A stretch of 64,000 nucleotides of DNA, from positions 3,844,001 to 3,908,000 of the forward strand of contig OZ242287.1 of the NCBI GenBank assembly GCA_965207495.1, written 5' to 3'. The stretch is from Bin5 sp965207495. Its GTDB lineage: Bacteria > Chloroflexota > Anaerolineae > Caldilineales > Caldilineaceae. The position numbers and the translations under genes are program-made. This document shows, piece after piece, positions 62,418 through 64,000 of the stretch. Under the pieces are notes generated by a model that was not told where the DNA came from, made no database searches, and was given only the letters and a program-made list of their open reading frames with translations. How positions within the stretch are numbered: position 1 is the first letter of the stretch; the number at the start of each line of letters is the position of its first letter.

Positions 62418-63311
62418 TCAGGATTCCATCCGTTTGGGATCAAAGATGTCTCTCAATCCCTCCGAAAGCAGATTGAAGCCGAGGACGGCGAGCATGGCGG
62501 CAAGCCCAGGGAAAAATGAGATCCACCATTCGCCGCTGACAATGCCTCCGACCCCGTCGTTGATCATTGAGCCCCACTCGGGCGTTGGAATGGGCACTCC
62601 CAGGCCGATGAAGCTGAGGCTGGCGGCGACCAAAATGGCCCAGCCGGCGTTGAGAGGGGCCTGGGCAAGGACGGGATCGAGGCAGTTTGGGATCAGATGT
62701 CGAAATATGAGCCGGTGGGACGGGTTGCCCACCGACCGGGCGGCCTCGGCATAGAAGCTTTCCTTCTTGCTTTTCATTTCGGCGCGGACGACGCGCAGGT
62801 AGGAAGGAAAGTTTATGAACGCTATCACAGCGATGACAAGCCAGATGCTCCTTCCCAGAGCGGCGACAACTGCCATGGCCAAAATGAGAGGTGGAAACGC
62901 CTGGAAGGCATCGAGGATGCGCATCAGGATATCGTCGAAGCGGCCGCTGAAGTAGCCGGTCAGACCACCCAAGGGTACGCCGATCGCGATTGCCATCAGC
63001 ACAGATGCGATGGCGATGAAGAAGTCGACGCGGGTGGCATAGATAACGCGGGAATAGATGTCCCATCCGACCTCGTCGGTACCGAAGAAGTGCCTGGTGC
63101 TGGGAGCCTCGAACTGCTCGTCCAGATTCGTGATGACCGGGTCGTGGGTCGCTATCAGGGGCGCGAAGATAGCAATGAGGACGAAGAAAAGAATAATACC
63201 TATACCGACCAGCGTCGACCAGTTGCGGCGCAGCTGGAAGAGAAATCGCTGGAGGCCCGGCGGCATCTCAGTTTTCAGCCCCAGTTGCAGCGGGTTTCCC
63301 TGTGCCTTCAT
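62418..63311 (-). CDS. Oligopeptide ABC transporter permease (OppC-like), second operon
   Basis: The 297-residue protein has an N-terminal cytoplasmic segment, about six helices, and the coupling loop E-A-A-R-S-V-G-N. F-F-G-T-D-E-V-G-W-D-I-Y-S-R near 95 is the OppC-type motif. It lies between OppB and OppD. Confidence 0.93.
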   Translation of the reverse strand: MKAQGNPLQLGLKTEMPPGLQRFLFQLRRNWSTLVGIGIILFFVLIAIFAPLIATHDPVITNLDEQFEAPSTRHFFGTDEVGWDIYSRVIYATRVDFFIAIASVLMAIAIGVPLGGLTGYFSGRFDDILMRILDAFQAFPPLILAMAVVAALGRSIWLVIAVIAFINFPSYLRVVRAEMKSKKESFYAEAARSVGNPSHRLIFRHLIPNCLDPVLAQAPLNAGWAILVAASLSFIGLGVPIPTPEWGSMINDGVGGIVSGEWWISFFPGLAAMLAVLGFNLLSEGLRDIFDPKRMES

Positions 63312-63404
63312 TTCTCAATCTCTTCCTTAAAGGTCAATACGACATGCAAGAACTGCTGCGAACCAGCGTTGATCTGCCTGGAAGATGGTCACAAGGCAGA
63401 AAGG

Positions 63405-64000
63405 TCAGGCGGTAATTCTTGGATCGATGACAAAGTAAAGGATATCCACGATCAGGAAGACCAGGACGTAGAGAACTGCCGCCATAAGAACAAAGCCCTG
63501 GACCGCGTTGTAGTCCTTGACGACGATCGACTCCAGCGCGTAGCGTCCAACGCCCGGCCAGGAGAATATGCGCTCGATAACGACACTGCCTCCGAGCAGG
63601 TTTCCGTAGACCAGGGCGACGAAGGTCAGGGGCGCAAGGAGGGCGTTGCGCAGGGCGTCGCGGAAGTAGATCTGGCGATCGGGAACGCCGTTGGCGCGGG
63701 CGGCCTGAATGTACTCCGATCCCAGAACTTCCAGCATTGACGAACGCATCAGGCGGGTGATTGGCGCCAGAGTTATTAGCGCCTGGGTCATGACTGGCAG
63801 GGCCAGGTGCTGGGCGCTGGAACTGAAGGCCTTCCAGTTGCCTGTCAACAAACTGTCGATGAGATAGAGGCCGGTTATTCGATCGGGCGGCGAGATGAGC
63901 AGGCCGATGCGGCCGCTCGGCGGCGGGAAGATTCGCAGCAGGTAAAACAGGACGTATATCAGCAAAAGTCCCAACCAGAATGAAGGCACAGAGACGCCCA
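63405..64000 (-). CDS. Oligopeptide ABC transporter permease (OppB-like), partial
   Basis: This frame is open to the right edge, so the 5' end is missing. About 198 codons are visible of an expected 310. The visible part includes P-S-F-W-L-G-L-L-L-I-Y near the edge and the coupling loop Q-A-A-R-A-N-G-V-P-D-R. It is first in the visible part of the second Opp operon. Confidence 0.9.
   Translation of the reverse strand, partial: GVSVPSFWLGLLLIYVLFYLLRIFPPPSGRIGLLISPPDRITGLYLIDSLLTGNWKAFSSSAQHLALPVMTQALITLAPITRLMRSSMLEVLGSEYIQAARANGVPDRQIYFRDALRNALLAPLTFVALVYGNLLGGSVVIERIFSWPGVGRYALESIVVKDYNAVQGFVLMAAVLYVLVFLIVDILYFVIDPRITA

Overview
The window looks like a chromosomal accessory segment of a Gram-negative-type, probably Chloroflexota (Caldilinea/SAR202-like) bacterium. 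This is inference. It rests on the many lipoprotein substrate-binding proteins whose lipobox is followed by Ala/Pro-rich tails, the mix of Gfo/Idh/MocA dehydrogenases, phytanoyl-CoA-type dioxygenases and glycan-like beta-propellers, and frequent GTG/TTG starts. No rRNA, tRNA, CRISPR array, prophage or transposase was found.

Layout. (1) 1-2976, minus: an AAC(3)-fold acyltransferase, a DapA-like aldolase and a GH32/43-like beta-propeller cut by the window edge, behind a consensus sigma70 promoter. (2) 3807-4751, minus: a decayed oligopeptide-binding protein with a stop codon at its lipobox cysteine. (3) 5368-14717, plus: a catabolic island with two DUF3830 proteins, a class III aminotransferase, two Asp/Glu-racemase/maleate-isomerase homologues, a double GNAT, a Gfo/Idh/MocA dehydrogenase, a VOC protein, an FAH-family hydrolase and a DUF6807 (PmoA-like) protein. 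(4) 14738-26568, mostly minus: a PIG-L protein, a GH127-like protein, two paralogous propellers, two phytanoyl-CoA dioxygenases, a Kelch-like protein and, between them, a UGSC-type selenoprotein. (5) 26784-27549: a brnTA toxin-antitoxin pair with its promoter and operator-like repeats. (6) 27655-39232, minus: an HpcH/HpaI aldolase, three Gfo/Idh/MocA dehydrogenases, a sialidase-like Asp-box protein, an Ldh2-type dehydrogenase, and an oligopeptide-type ABC importer without ATPases. (7) 40663-47840, plus: a dioxygenase, then a NMT1/THI5-like importer with two tandem binding proteins, an ATPase and a permease, followed by two nucleoside-phosphorylase-fold proteins. (8) 47852-58096: a ricin-like lipoprotein, a sulfatase, two MFS carriers, an M20 peptidase, an Asp/Glu racemase, an AstE/AspA-like deacylase and a MOP-type flippase. 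(9) 58368-64000, minus: a complete Opp importer (B, C, D, F and binding protein), with OppB cut by the right edge.

Together the genes suggest a scavenging lifestyle: importing peptides, sulfonate/pyrimidine-like or nucleoside-like compounds and glycan fragments, then trimming, desulfating, oxidising and isomerising them.

The most notable signal is at 21139-22782. Two open frames are separated only by an in-frame TGA inside a U-x-x-C motif. A strong ribosome binding site lies only before the first half, and a hairpin carrying GGUC in its apical loop starts at bacterial SECIS distance after the TGA. I read it as one 547-residue UGSC-family selenoprotein with a long C-terminal partner domain. 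A conventional annotation would split it into two genes or call it a pseudogene. Four copies of a hairpin-rich dispersed repeat with drifting 7-bp tandem tails sit in the gaps between transcription units.
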